Of a stretch of 64,000 bases of DNA, positions 1-9,727 are shown one piece after another. Under the pieces are notes generated by a model. The model worked only from the letters and a program-made list of their open reading frames with translations, ran no database searches and was not told the origin of the DNA. The position numbers and the translations under genes are program-made. The DNA comes from Sphingomonas sp. PAMC 26605 (GTDB lineage Bacteria; Pseudomonadota; Alphaproteobacteria; Sphingomonadales; Sphingomonadaceae), in assembly GCF_000241485.1 (NCBI RefSeq), contig NZ_JH584241.1, positions 3,216,210-3,280,209 of the forward strand, written 5' to 3'. Numbering within the stretch: position 1 is the first letter of the stretch; every line of letters begins with the position of its first letter.

Positions 1-1433
1 GACATCGATAGCGCGTTCGATTCGATCACGTACGGCAAGGGCGGCCAGGTGATCGCGATGATCGCGGCCTATCTCGGCGACGAGAAGTTCCGCGACGGCG
101 TGCGGCTCCATCTCAAGCGCCACGCTTATGGCAATGCCACGTCGGAGCAATTCTTCCAGAGCCTCGCCGACAGCGCGAAGGACCCGCGCGTCCTCGCCGC
201 GCTGAAGAGCTTCGTCGATCAGCCGGGGGTGCCCGTGGTCGATCTCACGCGCAACGGTACGCAGTTGACCGCGGCACAATCGCGCTATGCGTTTCTCGGA
301 TCGGCCCCGCGCGCCGAACAATGGACGCTTCCCTTCTGCTACCGCCCGATCGACGGCGCGCGCGTCTGCACGCTGATCGACCGGCCGAGCGTGACCTTCG
401 CAGCACCGGTCGGCGCGTTCGTGCCCAATGCCGGCGGCACGGGCTATTATCGCTTCAACCTCGCGCCCGCCGACTGGCAGGCGCTGATCGCGCGATCGGC
501 GGTCCTCACATCGGGCGAAGCACTGGCCGTGCAGGACAGCCTGTGGGCGGCGTTCCGTGCGGGCAAGGTGCCCGCCGGATTGTTGGTGACGGCGGCGAAG
601 GCGATGGCCGCCAATCCCGATTCGAACGCCGCCGTCAGCGGCGGGGGACGCCTGTCCGGCTTGCACGACCGCGGGCTGATCGGCGATGCGCAGCTCCCCG
701 CGTATCGCCGGCTGATCGGATCGCTCTACGCGCCGATGCTCGCCAGGATGGGCTTCGATCCAACCGCCGGCGCGCATGCCGGCGACACGCCCGATCGCCA
801 GAAGCTGCGCCAATCGCTGGTGTCGCTCGTCGCCGAAGAGGCTGCGGACCGGACGATCGATGACCGCCTCGTCGCCGCGGCGACGCGCTATATCGGCGGG
901 AGCCGCAGGCGCTCGACCCGGCGTATCTCGGTGCGGGCTTTTCCGCCTATGCCAGGCATGGCGGCCTGTCCGCCGCGCGCAAACTGGTCGAACTCGGCTT
1001 GTCGAGCGAGGATTCCGACGTCCGCGCATCGGCGCTAGCGGCGGCGGGATCGACCGGGCAGCGCGACGTGCAGGACTATCTGCTGGCGCTCAAAGATCCG
1101 CGGCTGCGCGGCTTCGACCGGTTGATGGTGATCCAGTCGCTCACCGGTACACCGGGAACGGTCGAGAGCGCGGGTGACTGGCTGCTCGCCCATTACGATG
1201 AGCTGCGCGCCGGCGGAAATGGCGTATTCATCACCAGCCGCCTGCCGGGCGCACTCGGCGCGCAATGCGGGGTCGATCGTGCCGCGAAGATCGAGAGCGT
1301 CCTCGGTCCCAAGGTCCGCGCCGCGGGTGCGGGCGTGCTCGATTTCGAGCGCGTGGTCGAATCGATCCGCCACTGCGGCGCCCTCCGAGACGCCAAGGCG
1401 GACGAGATCGCCGCGGCGATCGCGGCCAGCTGA
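1..1433 (+). pseudogene. M1 family metallopeptidase, C-terminal part, frameshifted
   Basis: The reading frame is open from the first base, so the gene begins outside the window. The opening residues (FDSITYGKGGQVI) match the segment just after the zinc site of M1 (aminopeptidase N-like) peptidases, and the rest resembles their ERAP1-like C-terminal domain. The frame runs to about position 900 and then turns into arginine-rich nonsense. The family-like sequence resumes one frame earlier from base 900 (EPQALDPAYLGAG) and continues to the TGA at 1431-1433. One base therefore appears to be missing near 895-902. This is either a real inactivating frameshift or a sequencing error. The zinc-binding HExxH lies upstream and cannot be checked. 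Confidence 0.75.
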
Positions 1434-1440
1434 TACGAAA

Positions 1441-1470
1441 ACGCTTCCCCGGCATTGGCCGGGGAAGCGT
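1441..1470. terminator. Hairpin between convergent genes
   Basis: A perfect 13-bp stem (ACGCTTCCCCGGC pairing with GCCGGGGAAGCGT) closes a 4-base loop, 7 bases after the peptidase stop codon. It sits between two convergent genes and could end transcription from both sides. There is no strong T-run on either side, so it is a hairpin with likely rather than certain terminator function. Confidence 0.6.
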
Positions 1471-1508
1471 CTCGAGGCTTGTAGAATGTCGATGCCGGAA
1501 CGAGCCGA

Positions 1509-2828
1509 TCAGGTGCGGCTCGCGAGCTCCTTGTTGAGCCACAGCGCCAGCAGCGTGGCCAAGGCACCCGACAGCAGATACGCGCCGCCCGCGACGAGCC
1601 CGAAGTGCGACGACAGATACAGCGCGACGAGCGGCGCGAAGCCCGCGCCGACCAGCCAGGCGATGTCCGACGTCAGCGCCGCGCCGGTATAGCGCGATTC
1701 GCCCGCGAATTCCGAAGCGACCACGCCCGACGACTGGCCGAAAGAAATACCAAGCAACGCGAAGCCGAGCACCATGAAGATGACTTCGCCGAGTTCGCCC
1801 GCGCCGAGCAGCTGCGGCGCGAAGCCCGAGAACACCGCGATCGCCGCGGCCGAAGCGCCCAGCAGCGTACGCCGCCCGACCCGGTCCGCGAGATAGCCCG
1901 AAGCGACAATCGCGACGACGCCGATCGCCGCGCCGACGACTTCGATCGCGAGGAAGCGCTCCGGATTGCTGCGAGTGTAGAGGAACACCCACGACAGCGG
2001 GAACACCGTGACCATGTGGAACAGGGCGAAGCTCGCGAGCGGTGCAAAGGCGCCGAGCAGGATCGTGCGGCCCTGCTTGCGGACGGTTTCGATCACAGGC
2101 GCCGGAACAAGGTCGCGGCTCTCGAACATGTCCTGATAGTCCGACGTGCTGACGATCCGCAGCCGAGCGAACAGCGCCACGACGTTGATCGCGAACGCCA
2201 CGAAGAAGGGATAGCGCCAGCCCCAGTCGAGGAAATCGGTCGCCGACAGCGTCGCGGTGAAATAGGCGAACAGGCCGGCGGCCACCATCAGGCCGAGCGG
2301 CGCGCCGAGCTGCGGGATCATCGCATACCAGCCGCGCTTGTTCTGCGGTGCATTGAGCGCGAGCAGCGACGACAGGCCATCCCAGCTGCCGCCGAGCGCG
2401 AGCCCCTGGCAAATGCGCAGGAAGGCGAGGATGATCGCCGCGTAACCGCCGACTTCGGCATGCCCCGGAAGGAAGCCGACCGCCACGGTCGAACCGCCGA
2501 GCAGGAACAGCGCGATCGTCAGCTTGGTGCCGCGGCCGTACAGATGGTCGATCGCGAGAAAGATCATCGAGCCGATCGGCCGTGCGACGAACGCCAGCGC
2601 GAACAGGCCGAACGAATAGAGCGTGCCGGTCAGCCGATCGACATACGGAAAGATCATCGTCGGGAAGACGAGCACCGAGGCGATCGCATAGACGAAGAAA
2701 TCGAAGAACTCCGAGGTGCGCCCGATCACCACGCCGATCGCGATCTCGCCCGAGGAGACGTGCTCCTGGTTTATCCGGCTGGCATCGGCCTCTATCGCGC
2801 GCGACGTCGGGGTGTGGGTGGCTTGCAT
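1509..2828 (-). CDS. MFS transporter, metabolite:H+ symporter type
   Basis: This 439-residue membrane protein has about 12 hydrophobic segments and the N-terminal signature EFFDFFVYAIASVLVFP, characteristic of the metabolite:H+ symporter branch of the major facilitator superfamily (ProP, ShiA, KgtP relatives). It probably imports a small organic acid, polyol or osmolyte by proton symport; the substrate cannot be read from sequence. The conserved inter-helix loop motif is present as DRVGRRTLLG. The start at 2828 (MQATHTPTS) is chosen because the open frame further upstream is low-complexity and runs into the cyoA promoter region. The gene is divergent from cyoA and convergent with the broken peptidase. 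Confidence 0.85.
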   Translation of the reverse strand: MQATHTPTSRAIEADASRINQEHVSSGEIAIGVVIGRTSEFFDFFVYAIASVLVFPTMIFPYVDRLTGTLYSFGLFALAFVARPIGSMIFLAIDHLYGRGTKLTIALFLLGGSTVAVGFLPGHAEVGGYAAIILAFLRICQGLALGGSWDGLSSLLALNAPQNKRGWYAMIPQLGAPLGLMVAAGLFAYFTATLSATDFLDWGWRYPFFVAFAINVVALFARLRIVSTSDYQDMFESRDLVPAPVIETVRKQGRTILLGAFAPLASFALFHMVTVFPLSWVFLYTRSNPERFLAIEVVGAAIGVVAIVASGYLADRVGRRTLLGASAAAIAVFSGFAPQLLGAGELGEVIFMVLGFALLGISFGQSSGVVASEFAGESRYTGAALTSDIAWLVGAGFAPLVALYLSSHFGLVAGGAYLLSGALATLLALWLNKELASRT

Positions 2829-2897
2829 CGGTGTTCGAACTCCCGGCCATGATCGCCGTTTATCAGCTTCCCCTACGCTTGCTGCAGCGCAGCCAGG

Positions 2898-2916
2898 ATT
2901 GGACAAAATGTCCAAT
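2898..2916. promoter_or_regulatory. Perfect 19-bp dyad between MFS gene and cyoA
   Basis: ATTGGACAAAATGTCCAAT is an 8-bp perfect inverted repeat around a 3-base centre. It lies in the 122-bp gap between two divergent genes, 35 bases before the cyoA start and 70 bases before the MFS start. Such a site is likely bound by a dimeric regulator and may control one or both genes. The regulator is not known; the sequence is not an FNR or FixK box (TTGAT-N4-ATCAA). Confidence 0.55.
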
Positions 2917-2950
2917 GGGAGGCGCGCATCTGTGGGCGTAGCTGCGCGGC

Positions 2951-4063
2951 ATGATCCGACCTCCCTCGCTCCTCCGCCCCGCAATCGCGGGCCTCGCGCT
3001 GTTCGCGCCCGCCTTGCTCGGGGGGTGCAGCACCGTCGTCCTGTCACCTGCGGGCGATGTTGCGCAGCAACAGGGCGACCTCGTCGTCATCGCTACCTTA
3101 TTGATGTTGATCATCATCGTACCCGTGATGTCGCTGATCGCGATCTTCGCATGGCGCTATCGCCAGACCAACACCGAAGCGCCGTACAATCCCGAATGGC
3201 ACCATTCGACCGCGCTCGAACTCGTTATCTGGGCGGTCCCGCTGTTGATCATCATCTGCCTCGGCGCTGTCACCTGGACCAGCACGCATCTACTCGACCC
3301 GTATCGCCCGATCGGCCGGATCGACGCGACTCGGCAGGTTGCGCTCAACGCCAAGCCGCTGCGTGTGCAGGTCGTCGCGCTCGACTGGAAGTGGCTATTC
3401 ATCTATCCCGATTACGGGATCGCGACGGTCAACCAGCTCGCGGCGCCGGTCAATCAGCCGATCCAGTTCGACCTTACCTCGTCGGATGTGATGAACGCCT
3501 TCTACATCCCCAATCTCGCCGGCATGATCTATGCGATGCCCAGCATGACGACCAAGCTCAACGCGGTCGCCAACAAGCCCGGCAACTATGCCGGCTTCTC
3601 GTCGAACTTCAGCGGCGACGGCTTCTCGTACATGAAGTTCCGCTTCCTCGCGGGCTCGCAGGGTGATTTCGACGCCTGGATTGCGCGGGTCCGCGCAAGC
3701 GGCACGATGCTCGACCGCGCGACCTATCTGAAGGTTGCGAAGCCGAGCATGAACCATGCCCCGACCTTCTATGCGGGCGTCGCGCCCGGCCTGTTCAACG
3801 CCGCCGCCAACAATTGCGTCGCGCCGGGCCAGGTCTGCATGGACGCAATGATGCGCGCCGATGCCGGCCCGCATAATGGCGAGCACGGCGAAGGCCATGC
3901 CAAGAATGACGATGCGATGAAGATGTCGGCGATGCCGATGGCCGATTCGGGCAAGCCCCAGCCGGTCGAAGCAACCAAGACCACCGCCAAGAATTCAGCC
4001 CAAAGCACAGCGCGCCTCGCCGGCGCAGGTATGCCGATGCCCGGCGACCGGAGGACCTTCTGA
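2951..4063 (+). CDS. cyoA: Cytochrome o ubiquinol oxidase subunit II
   Basis: Subunit II of the haem-copper quinol oxidase that passes electrons from ubiquinol to oxygen and pumps protons. It has a lipoprotein signal with lipobox LLGGC near residue 25, two transmembrane helices (about 42-65 and 90-112), and a periplasmic cupredoxin domain. The CuA-binding cysteines of cytochrome c oxidases are absent, as expected for a quinol oxidase. At 370 residues it is longer than the E. coli protein (about 315) because of a His- and Met-rich tail (residues about 290-360) that might bind metal. It is the first gene of a tightly packed operon; cyoB follows after one base. Confidence 0.93.
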   Translation: MIRPPSLLRPAIAGLALFAPALLGGCSTVVLSPAGDVAQQQGDLVVIATLLMLIIIVPVMSLIAIFAWRYRQTNTEAPYNPEWHHSTALELVIWAVPLLIIICLGAVTWTSTHLLDPYRPIGRIDATRQVALNAKPLRVQVVALDWKWLFIYPDYGIATVNQLAAPVNQPIQFDLTSSDVMNAFYIPNLAGMIYAMPSMTTKLNAVANKPGNYAGFSSNFSGDGFSYMKFRFLAGSQGDFDAWIARVRASGTMLDRATYLKVAKPSMNHAPTFYAGVAPGLFNAAANNCVAPGQVCMDAMMRADAGPHNGEHGEGHAKNDDAMKMSAMPMADSGKPQPVEATKTTAKNSAQSTARLAGAGMPMPGDRRTF

Positions 4064-4064
4064 C

Positions 4065-6095
4065 ATGATGCCCCCGATGAGTAACGTACACCCGGTCGTG
4101 AGCCCGATCCTCGGGCGCCTGACGCTCGACGCGCTCCCCTTGCATGAACTGCCCGTGCTGCTCGCCTTTGGCGGTGTCTCGGTCGGCGGTCTCGCACTGC
4201 TCGCGATCATCACCTATTTCAAGGCGTGGGGCTGGCTCTGGCGCGACTGGTTCACGAGCGTGGACCACAAGAAGATCGGCATCATGTATGTCATCCTCGC
4301 GCTGATCATGTTCCTGCGCGGCTTCTCCGACGCGCTGATGATGCGCGCGCAGCAGGCGATGTCGTTCGGGAGCAACACGGGCTACCTTCCGCCCGATCAC
4401 TACAACCAGATCTTCACCGCGCACGGCGTGATCATGATCTTCTTCGTGGCGATGCCGCTCGTGGTGGGCCTGATGAACTTCGTCGTGCCGCTGCAGATCG
4501 GGGCGCGCGACGTGTCGTTCCCCTATCTCAACAATTTCAGCTTCTGGCTGACCGCGTCGGGGGCGATCATCACGATGATCTCGCTGTTCGTCGGCAACTA
4601 TGCGCGCACCGGCTGGCTCGCGATGCCGCCGCTCTCGGGGATCGAGGCGAGCCCCGACGTAGGCGTCGACTATTATATCTGGGGGCTGCAGATCGCGGGA
4701 CTTGGGACGCTGCTCTCCGGCGTCAACCTGCTCGCGACGATCGTCAAGATGCGCGCGCCCGGCATGACGCTGTTCAAGATGCCGATCTTCGTCTGGACCG
4801 CTTTGTGCACCAACACGCTGATCGTCGCCGCCTTCCCGGTGCTGACCGCAGTGCTCGCGATCCTGTCGCTCGACCGTCTGCTGGGGATGCAATTCTTCAC
4901 CAACGGCCTCGGCGGCAACCCGATGATGTACGTCAACCTCATCTGGATCTGGGGTCACCCGGAGGTCTATATCCTCATCCTGCCGGCGTTCGGCATCTAC
5001 TCGGAGGTCGTCGCGACCTTCTCGCAGAAGCGGCTCTTCGGCTACACCTCGATGGTCTATGCGACGATCGTCATCACGATCCTCGCCTATCTCGTCTGGC
5101 TCCACCACTTCTTCACGATGGGCTCGGGCGCGAGCGTCAACTCGTTCTTCGCGATCACCACGATGATCATCTCAATCCCGACGGGCGCGAAGATCTTCAA
5201 CTGGCTGTTCACGATGTACCACGGCCGGATCCGCTACGAGCTGCCGATGATGTGGACGGTCGCCTTCATGCTGACCTTCACGATCGGTGGCATGACCGGC
5301 GTGCTGCTCGCCGTGCCGCCGGCCGACTTCGTGCTGCACAATTCGCTGTTCCTGGTGGCGCATTTCCACAACGTCATCATCGGCGGCACGCTGTTCGGGA
5401 TGTTCGCCGGGATCAACTTCTGGTGGCCCAAGGCGTTCGGCTTCAAGCTCGACCGGGTGTGGGGCAAGCGCTCGTTCTGGCTTTGGGTGGTCGGTTTCTG
5501 GACCGCCTTTGCGCCGCTCTACGTGCTCGGCCTGATGGGTGTGACGCGGCGCCTCAGCCACTTCGACGATACGGCATATCAGCCGTACTTCATCGTCGCG
5601 GCGATCGGCGCGCTGATGATCGCGGGCGGGATCGCCTGCATGGCGATGCAGTTCTTCGTCAGCATCCGCGATCGCCACAGCACGCGTTTGCTCGACCTGA
5701 CGGGCGATCCGTGGGACGGCCGCACGCTCGAATGGTCGACCTCGTCGCCGCCGCCGGACTACAACTTCGCGTTCACCCCGATCGTCTATGACAACGATGC
5801 GTTCTGGGACATGAAGACGCGCGGCTTCGAGCGTCCGACGACGGGCTTCAAGGCGATCCATATGCCAAAGAACGCCGCGGCCGGCGTCATCATCGGCCTT
5901 ATCAGCGTCGGCTTCGGCTTCGCGATGATCTGGTACATCTGGTGGCTGGCGATCGCCTCGCTGGTGGCGATGCTCGGTGTGTCGATCTGGCATTCGTTCA
6001 ATTACAAGCGCGATTTCCACATCCCGGTCGAGGACGTGATCCGCACCGAGGACGAGCGTACGCGCGTTCTCGCAGCGCAGAAGGTGGTGGCATGA
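4065..6095 (+). CDS. cyoB: Cytochrome o ubiquinol oxidase subunit I
   Basis: Catalytic subunit (676 residues, about 15 membrane helices) carrying the low-spin haem and the haem-copper oxygen-reducing centre. Expected ligands are visible: a histidine in HGVIMIFF for the low-spin haem; WGHPEVY for CuB and the cross-linked His-Tyr pair; LHHFF for two further CuB histidines; and AHFHNV for the two haem ligands. Length matches the family. The start ATG at 4065 lies one base after the cyoA stop. The stop overlaps the cyoC start as ATGA, suggesting coupled translation. Confidence 0.96.
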   Translation: MMPPMSNVHPVVSPILGRLTLDALPLHELPVLLAFGGVSVGGLALLAIITYFKAWGWLWRDWFTSVDHKKIGIMYVILALIMFLRGFSDALMMRAQQAMSFGSNTGYLPPDHYNQIFTAHGVIMIFFVAMPLVVGLMNFVVPLQIGARDVSFPYLNNFSFWLTASGAIITMISLFVGNYARTGWLAMPPLSGIEASPDVGVDYYIWGLQIAGLGTLLSGVNLLATIVKMRAPGMTLFKMPIFVWTALCTNTLIVAAFPVLTAVLAILSLDRLLGMQFFTNGLGGNPMMYVNLIWIWGHPEVYILILPAFGIYSEVVATFSQKRLFGYTSMVYATIVITILAYLVWLHHFFTMGSGASVNSFFAITTMIISIPTGAKIFNWLFTMYHGRIRYELPMMWTVAFMLTFTIGGMTGVLLAVPPADFVLHNSLFLVAHFHNVIIGGTLFGMFAGINFWWPKAFGFKLDRVWGKRSFWLWVVGFWTAFAPLYVLGLMGVTRRLSHFDDTAYQPYFIVAAIGALMIAGGIACMAMQFFVSIRDRHSTRLLDLTGDPWDGRTLEWSTSSPPPDYNFAFTPIVYDNDAFWDMKTRGFERPTTGFKAIHMPKNAAAGVIIGLISVGFGFAMIWYIWWLAIASLVAMLGVSIWHSFNYKRDFHIPVEDVIRTEDERTRVLAAQKVVA

Positions 6096-6730
6096 GCGCC
6101 GAACTGACCTACGAGCCGACTGCCGACGGCGCGAAGCCGGTGTTCTTCGAGCTCGACGAGCATGATCATCCCGAGGGCGGCAGCACGATGCTGGGCTTCT
6201 GGATGTACCTGATGAGCGATTGCCTCATCTTCGCGGTGCTGTTCGCCTGCTACGGCGTGCTCGGGCACGGCTATGGCGGCGGCAAGGGGCCCAAGGAGCT
6301 GTTCGAGCTCCCGCTCGTCGCCTTCAACACCGCGATGCTGCTGTTCTCCTCGCTCACCTACGGCATCGCCATGCTGACGATGGAAAAGGGCAGCGTTCGC
6401 CAGGTGCAGTTCTGGCTGGTCGTCACCGGCCTGTTCGGCCTGACCTTTCTCGGCGTCGAGATGTACGAGTTCAGCAACCTGATCGCGGAGGGCAATGGCC
6501 CGTCGCGCAGCGCGTTCCTCTCGGCCTTCTTCACGCTGGTCGGCACGCACGGCTTCCACGTCACCTGCGGCCTGATCTGGCTGACCACGCTCGTCATCCA
6601 GGTGGGTACGCACGGCCTCGGCCAGGCGAACCGCCGGCGCCTGCAGTGCCTCAGCATGTTCTGGCATTTCCTCGACGTCATCTGGATCGGCGTCTTCACC
6701 ATCGTCTATCTCATGGGAGTGCTCGGATGA
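6092..6730 (+). CDS. cyoC: Cytochrome o ubiquinol oxidase subunit III
   Basis: This 212-residue, five-helix protein belongs to the subunit III family of haem-copper oxidases and stabilises the CyoB core. Recognisable parts are [17 protein letters not shown] near residue 35, GVEMYEF in the middle, and the C-terminal [14 protein letters not shown] typical of the family. The ATG at 6092 was chosen because it overlaps the cyoB stop by 4 bp (ATGA) and gives the normal family length. The open frame upstream is only the shadow of cyoB. The cyoD start overlaps its stop the same way. Confidence 0.94.
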   Translation: MSAELTYEPTADGAKPVFFELDEHDHPEGGSTMLGFWMYLMSDCLIFAVLFACYGVLGHGYGGGKGPKELFELPLVAFNTAMLLFSSLTYGIAMLTMEKGSVRQVQFWLVVTGLFGLTFLGVEMYEFSNLIAEGNGPSRSAFLSAFFTLVGTHGFHVTCGLIWLTTLVIQVGTHGLGQANRRRLQCLSMFWHFLDVIWIGVFTIVYLMGVLG

Positions 6731-7143
6731 GCGCCGATACGCACATCACCGCCCACGAATATGATGCTGGCGCCGACGGGCACCACGACGCGCATGGCGA
6801 CGACATGCCGCATGGTTCGATGCGCGATTACATCATCGGCTTCGTACTTTCGGTCATCCTGACGGCGATCCCATTCGCGCTGGTGATGACGGGCGCGCTC
6901 GATCACACTTGGACCGCGATTCTGGTGCTCGGCTCGGCGCTGGTGCAGGTGTTCGTCCACATGATCTACTTCCTGCACATGAAGACGGGCAACGAGGGTG
7001 GCTGGTCGTTCATCGCGCTGTTGTTCACGCTGATCGTCATCGTCATCACGCTGTCGGGATCGATCTGGGTGATGTATCACATGAACGCCAACATGATGCC
7101 GATGAGCCCTTCCATGTCGTCCGAGACGATGCGCCAGCAATGA
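6727..7143 (+). CDS. cyoD: Cytochrome o ubiquinol oxidase subunit IV
   Basis: Small accessory subunit of the bo-type oxidase with three transmembrane helices and the family motif VQVFVHMIYFLHM, needed for assembly of the CuB centre in E. coli. At 138 residues it is longer than E. coli CyoD (about 109). The extra length is a His- and Asp-rich N-terminal stretch (residues about 6-30) and a Met-rich tail; both could bind metal ions, though this is only inference. It overlaps cyoC and the following SURF1 gene by ATGA junctions. Confidence 0.92.
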   Translation: MSADTHITAHEYDAGADGHHDAHGDDMPHGSMRDYIIGFVLSVILTAIPFALVMTGALDHTWTAILVLGSALVQVFVHMIYFLHMKTGNEGGWSFIALLFTLIVIVITLSGSIWVMYHMNANMMPMSPSMSSETMRQQ

Positions 7144-7835
7144 GACGATCCCCCGCGACACTGGCCGCGCTGCTGGTCGTCGCGGGGGTGTTGTGTGCCG
7201 GGCTGATCGGGCTCGGCGTGTGGCAGATCGAGCGGTTGCACTGGAAGGTCGCGCTGATCGAGACGGTCGGGGAGCGCGTCCACGCCGCGCCGACCCCGGC
7301 ACCGGGGCTCGATCGCTGGCCCCAGATCACTGCTGAAAGCGATGGCTATCGCCATATTTGGGTCTCCGGGCGCTACCGCGACGACGCGACAGTGTTCGTC
7401 CAGGCGGTGACCGAGCGCGGTCCCGGATTTTGGGCGATGACGCCGATCGTGTCCGATCGCGGTTTCACCGTTCTCGTCAATCGCGGCTTCGTTCCCGATC
7501 GTCATGCGCCGCTCGTCGGCAGCGCGCGCGTTACCGGGCTGCTGCGCCCGAGCGAGCCCGGCGGCGCCTTCCTGCGCAAGAATGATCCCGCCGCGAACCG
7601 CTGGTTCTCACGCGACATCGCGGCGATCGCGGCGGCACGGCGGCTCGGCCCAGTCGCGCCCTATTTCATTGATGCCGATGCCGGGGCGCCGGAAAGCGTA
7701 CCGGTCGCCGGGCTGACCGTCATCCGCTTCTCCAACAATCATCTGGTCTATGCGATGACCTGGTTCGCGCTTGCGGCGATGGTCGCGGGCGCCGCGGCAA
7801 TGCTGGTGCGCAGCCAACGGCGCGGGTCGGCATGA
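7140..7835 (+). CDS. SURF1 family oxidase assembly protein
   Basis: SURF1 proteins help insert haem into haem-copper oxidases. This 231-residue protein has the family layout: an N-terminal helix ending in GLGVWQIERL, a periplasmic domain with WVSGRYRDDATVFVQ and VLVNRGFVP, and a C-terminal helix (about residues 200-222). Its location directly after cyoD, with 4-bp overlaps on both sides, indicates it serves the quinol oxidase encoded here. SURF1 genes often follow cyo operons in alphaproteobacteria. Confidence 0.9.
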   Translation: MRRSPATLAALLVVAGVLCAGLIGLGVWQIERLHWKVALIETVGERVHAAPTPAPGLDRWPQITAESDGYRHIWVSGRYRDDATVFVQAVTERGPGFWAMTPIVSDRGFTVLVNRGFVPDRHAPLVGSARVTGLLRPSEPGGAFLRKNDPAANRWFSRDIAAIAAARRLGPVAPYFIDADAGAPESVPVAGLTVIRFSNNHLVYAMTWFALAAMVAGAAAMLVRSQRRGSA

Positions 7836-9115
7836 CCGCACCGCTCCCCCCGCTCGACACGACCGGACGCGACAACCTCCGGCAGTTGATCAACCTGCGC
7901 TGGCTCGCGGTCGGCGGGCAGTTCGCGACGATCCTGGTGGCGCAGTTCCTGATGGGGCTGACGCTCCCGCTGATCCCGATGCTGCTCGTCGTCGGCGGCC
8001 TGGTCCTGCTCAACGTGATCAGTCTCTCGCAACTGCCGCGCCGCGTCGCGATCTCGAACGGCGAGCTGTTCGCCAGCCTGTTGCTCGACGTCGGCGCGCT
8101 GACCGCTTTGCTCTATCAGAGCGGCGGCGCGACCAACCCGTTCATCGCGCTCTATCTCGTCCAGATCGTGCTCGGCGCGATCCTGCTCGAGGCGTGGTCG
8201 AGCTGGGCGCTGGTCGCAGTCACCATTGCGGCGTTCGCCTTGCTCGCCGAAGTCCATATGCCGCTGCTGCTGCCACAGCGCTTCTCCTATGACTGGAGCG
8301 ACCTGTACGTCCTCGGCTCGCTGATCTGCTTTGTGCTGATCGCACTGCTGATCGTCGGCTTCGTGACGCGGATCAACCGCAACCTCAGGATGCGCGACGC
8401 GCGGCTCGCCACGATGCGCCAGCAAGCCGCCGAGGAAGATCATATCGTCCGCATGGGGCTGCTCGCGACCGGCGCGGCGCACGAGCTCGGCACGCCGCTC
8501 GCGTCGCTCTCGGTGATCGTCAACGATTGGGGGCACGCCCCCGCTCTGCGTGCCGTTCCCGGCCTTGCCGAGGAGATCGAGGACATGCGCGTCGCGCTGA
8601 CGCGCTGCAAGACGATCGTCACCGGCATCCTGATGGCGGCGGGCGAAGCGCGCGGCGAGCATCCGACGATCACCAGCGTCCACAATTTCTGCAACGAGGT
8701 CGTCACCGAATGGCGCGTGCAGAATTCGGAGGAGGCGATCGTCTTTCGCAACCGCTTCGGTACCGATCGCGCGATCGTCGCCGATACCGCGGTCAAGCAG
8801 ATGATCTGGAACCTGCTCGACAATGCCAAGGAAGCTTCTGGCCGTCCGATCACGCTCGAAGTATCGCGTGACGGGCCGTCGCTGCTCTTCGCGGTCAGCG
8901 ATACCGGCCCCGGATTTGCGCCCGAGATGCTCGCCAATATCGGCAAGCCCTATCATTCGACGCGCGACCGGCTCGGGAGCGGGCTCGGCCTGTTCCTCGT
9001 CGTCAACGCGATGCGCAAGCTCGGCGGATCGGTCGAAGCACGCAACCGCGCGGGCGGCGGCGCGGTGGTGACCTTGACCTTGCCGCTGTCGGCATTGGAG
9101 TGGAACGGCGCATGA
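7832..9115 (+). CDS. regB: RegB/PrrB-type redox sensor histidine kinase
   Basis: A 427-residue membrane histidine kinase. Six hydrophobic segments fill residues about 20-180, with the RegB quinone-sensing heptapeptide GGATNPF at 98-104. The phosphorylated histidine is H217 in the RegB-style box AAHELGTPLASL. A cysteine at 259, 42 residues further on, corresponds by spacing to the redox-active Cys265 of Rhodobacter RegB. The ATPase domain shows N (NLLDNAKEA), DTGPGF and GSGLGL boxes. RegB senses the state of the quinone pool and respiration. It overlaps both the SURF1 gene and regA by ATGA, so sensor and oxidase may share a transcript. Confidence 0.93.
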   Translation: MTAPLPPLDTTGRDNLRQLINLRWLAVGGQFATILVAQFLMGLTLPLIPMLLVVGGLVLLNVISLSQLPRRVAISNGELFASLLLDVGALTALLYQSGGATNPFIALYLVQIVLGAILLEAWSSWALVAVTIAAFALLAEVHMPLLLPQRFSYDWSDLYVLGSLICFVLIALLIVGFVTRINRNLRMRDARLATMRQQAAEEDHIVRMGLLATGAAHELGTPLASLSVIVNDWGHAPALRAVPGLAEEIEDMRVALTRCKTIVTGILMAAGEARGEHPTITSVHNFCNEVVTEWRVQNSEEAIVFRNRFGTDRAIVADTAVKQMIWNLLDNAKEASGRPITLEVSRDGPSLLFAVSDTGPGFAPEMLANIGKPYHSTRDRLGSGLGLFLVVNAMRKLGGSVEARNRAGGGAVVTLTLPLSALEWNGA

Positions 9116-9654
9116 GCGACAAGCATCTGTTGATCGTCGAGGACGATACTGCCTTCGCCAAGACGCTGCGCCGCTCGTTCGAACGCCGGGGCTACGCCGT
9201 CGAGATCGCCTCCGATCAGTCGGCAGTGACGGCAGCACTGGCCGAACGCACCCCCGACTTCGCGGTGGTCGATCTCAAGCTCGGCGCAACGTCGGGCCTC
9301 GCCTGCGTCCAGGCGATCCACGCGCATGACGCCGCGACGCGGATCGTCGTACTGACCGGCTATGCCAGCATCGCGACCGCGGTCGAGGCGATCAAGCTCG
9401 GCGCGACCAACTATCTAGCCAAACCGTCGAACACCGACGATATCGAGGCTGCTTTCGGACAGACGGAAGGGTCCGCCGCCGGCAACGTCGACGCGCCGCT
9501 GACCAATCGCCCGACCTCGATCAAGACGCTCGAATGGGAGCATATCCACCAGACGCTGGCGGCGAACAATTTCAATATTTCGGAAACCGCGCGTCAGCTC
9601 GGGATGCATCGCCGCACGCTTGCGCGGAAGCTCGAGAAGCAGACCGTCAAATAA
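9112..9654 (+). CDS. regA: RegA/PrrA/ActR-type response regulator
   Basis: Partner of the RegB-like kinase upstream. The 180-residue protein has a receiver domain with acidic pocket VEDD, phosphorylation site D54 in VVDLKLG, and conserved T and K. A short Fis-like helix-turn-helix covers residues about 140-178 (ETARQLGMHRRTLARKL), nearly the RegA consensus. Start 9112 overlaps the regB stop (ATGA). RegA regulators control oxidases and redox-balance genes globally, so feedback on the cyo promoter is plausible but not shown by the sequence. Confidence 0.93.
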   Translation: MSDKHLLIVEDDTAFAKTLRRSFERRGYAVEIASDQSAVTAALAERTPDFAVVDLKLGATSGLACVQAIHAHDAATRIVVLTGYASIATAVEAIKLGATNYLAKPSNTDDIEAAFGQTEGSAAGNVDAPLTNRPTSIKTLEWEHIHQTLAANNFNISETARQLGMHRRTLARKLEKQTVK

Positions 9655-9727
9655 ACTCGAACTTTGCGGGGACCGTGCGTCGAAACGCGGGCTCGTGCGT
9701 TGCAGCGACGTCTAAGGGGAGACGTTC

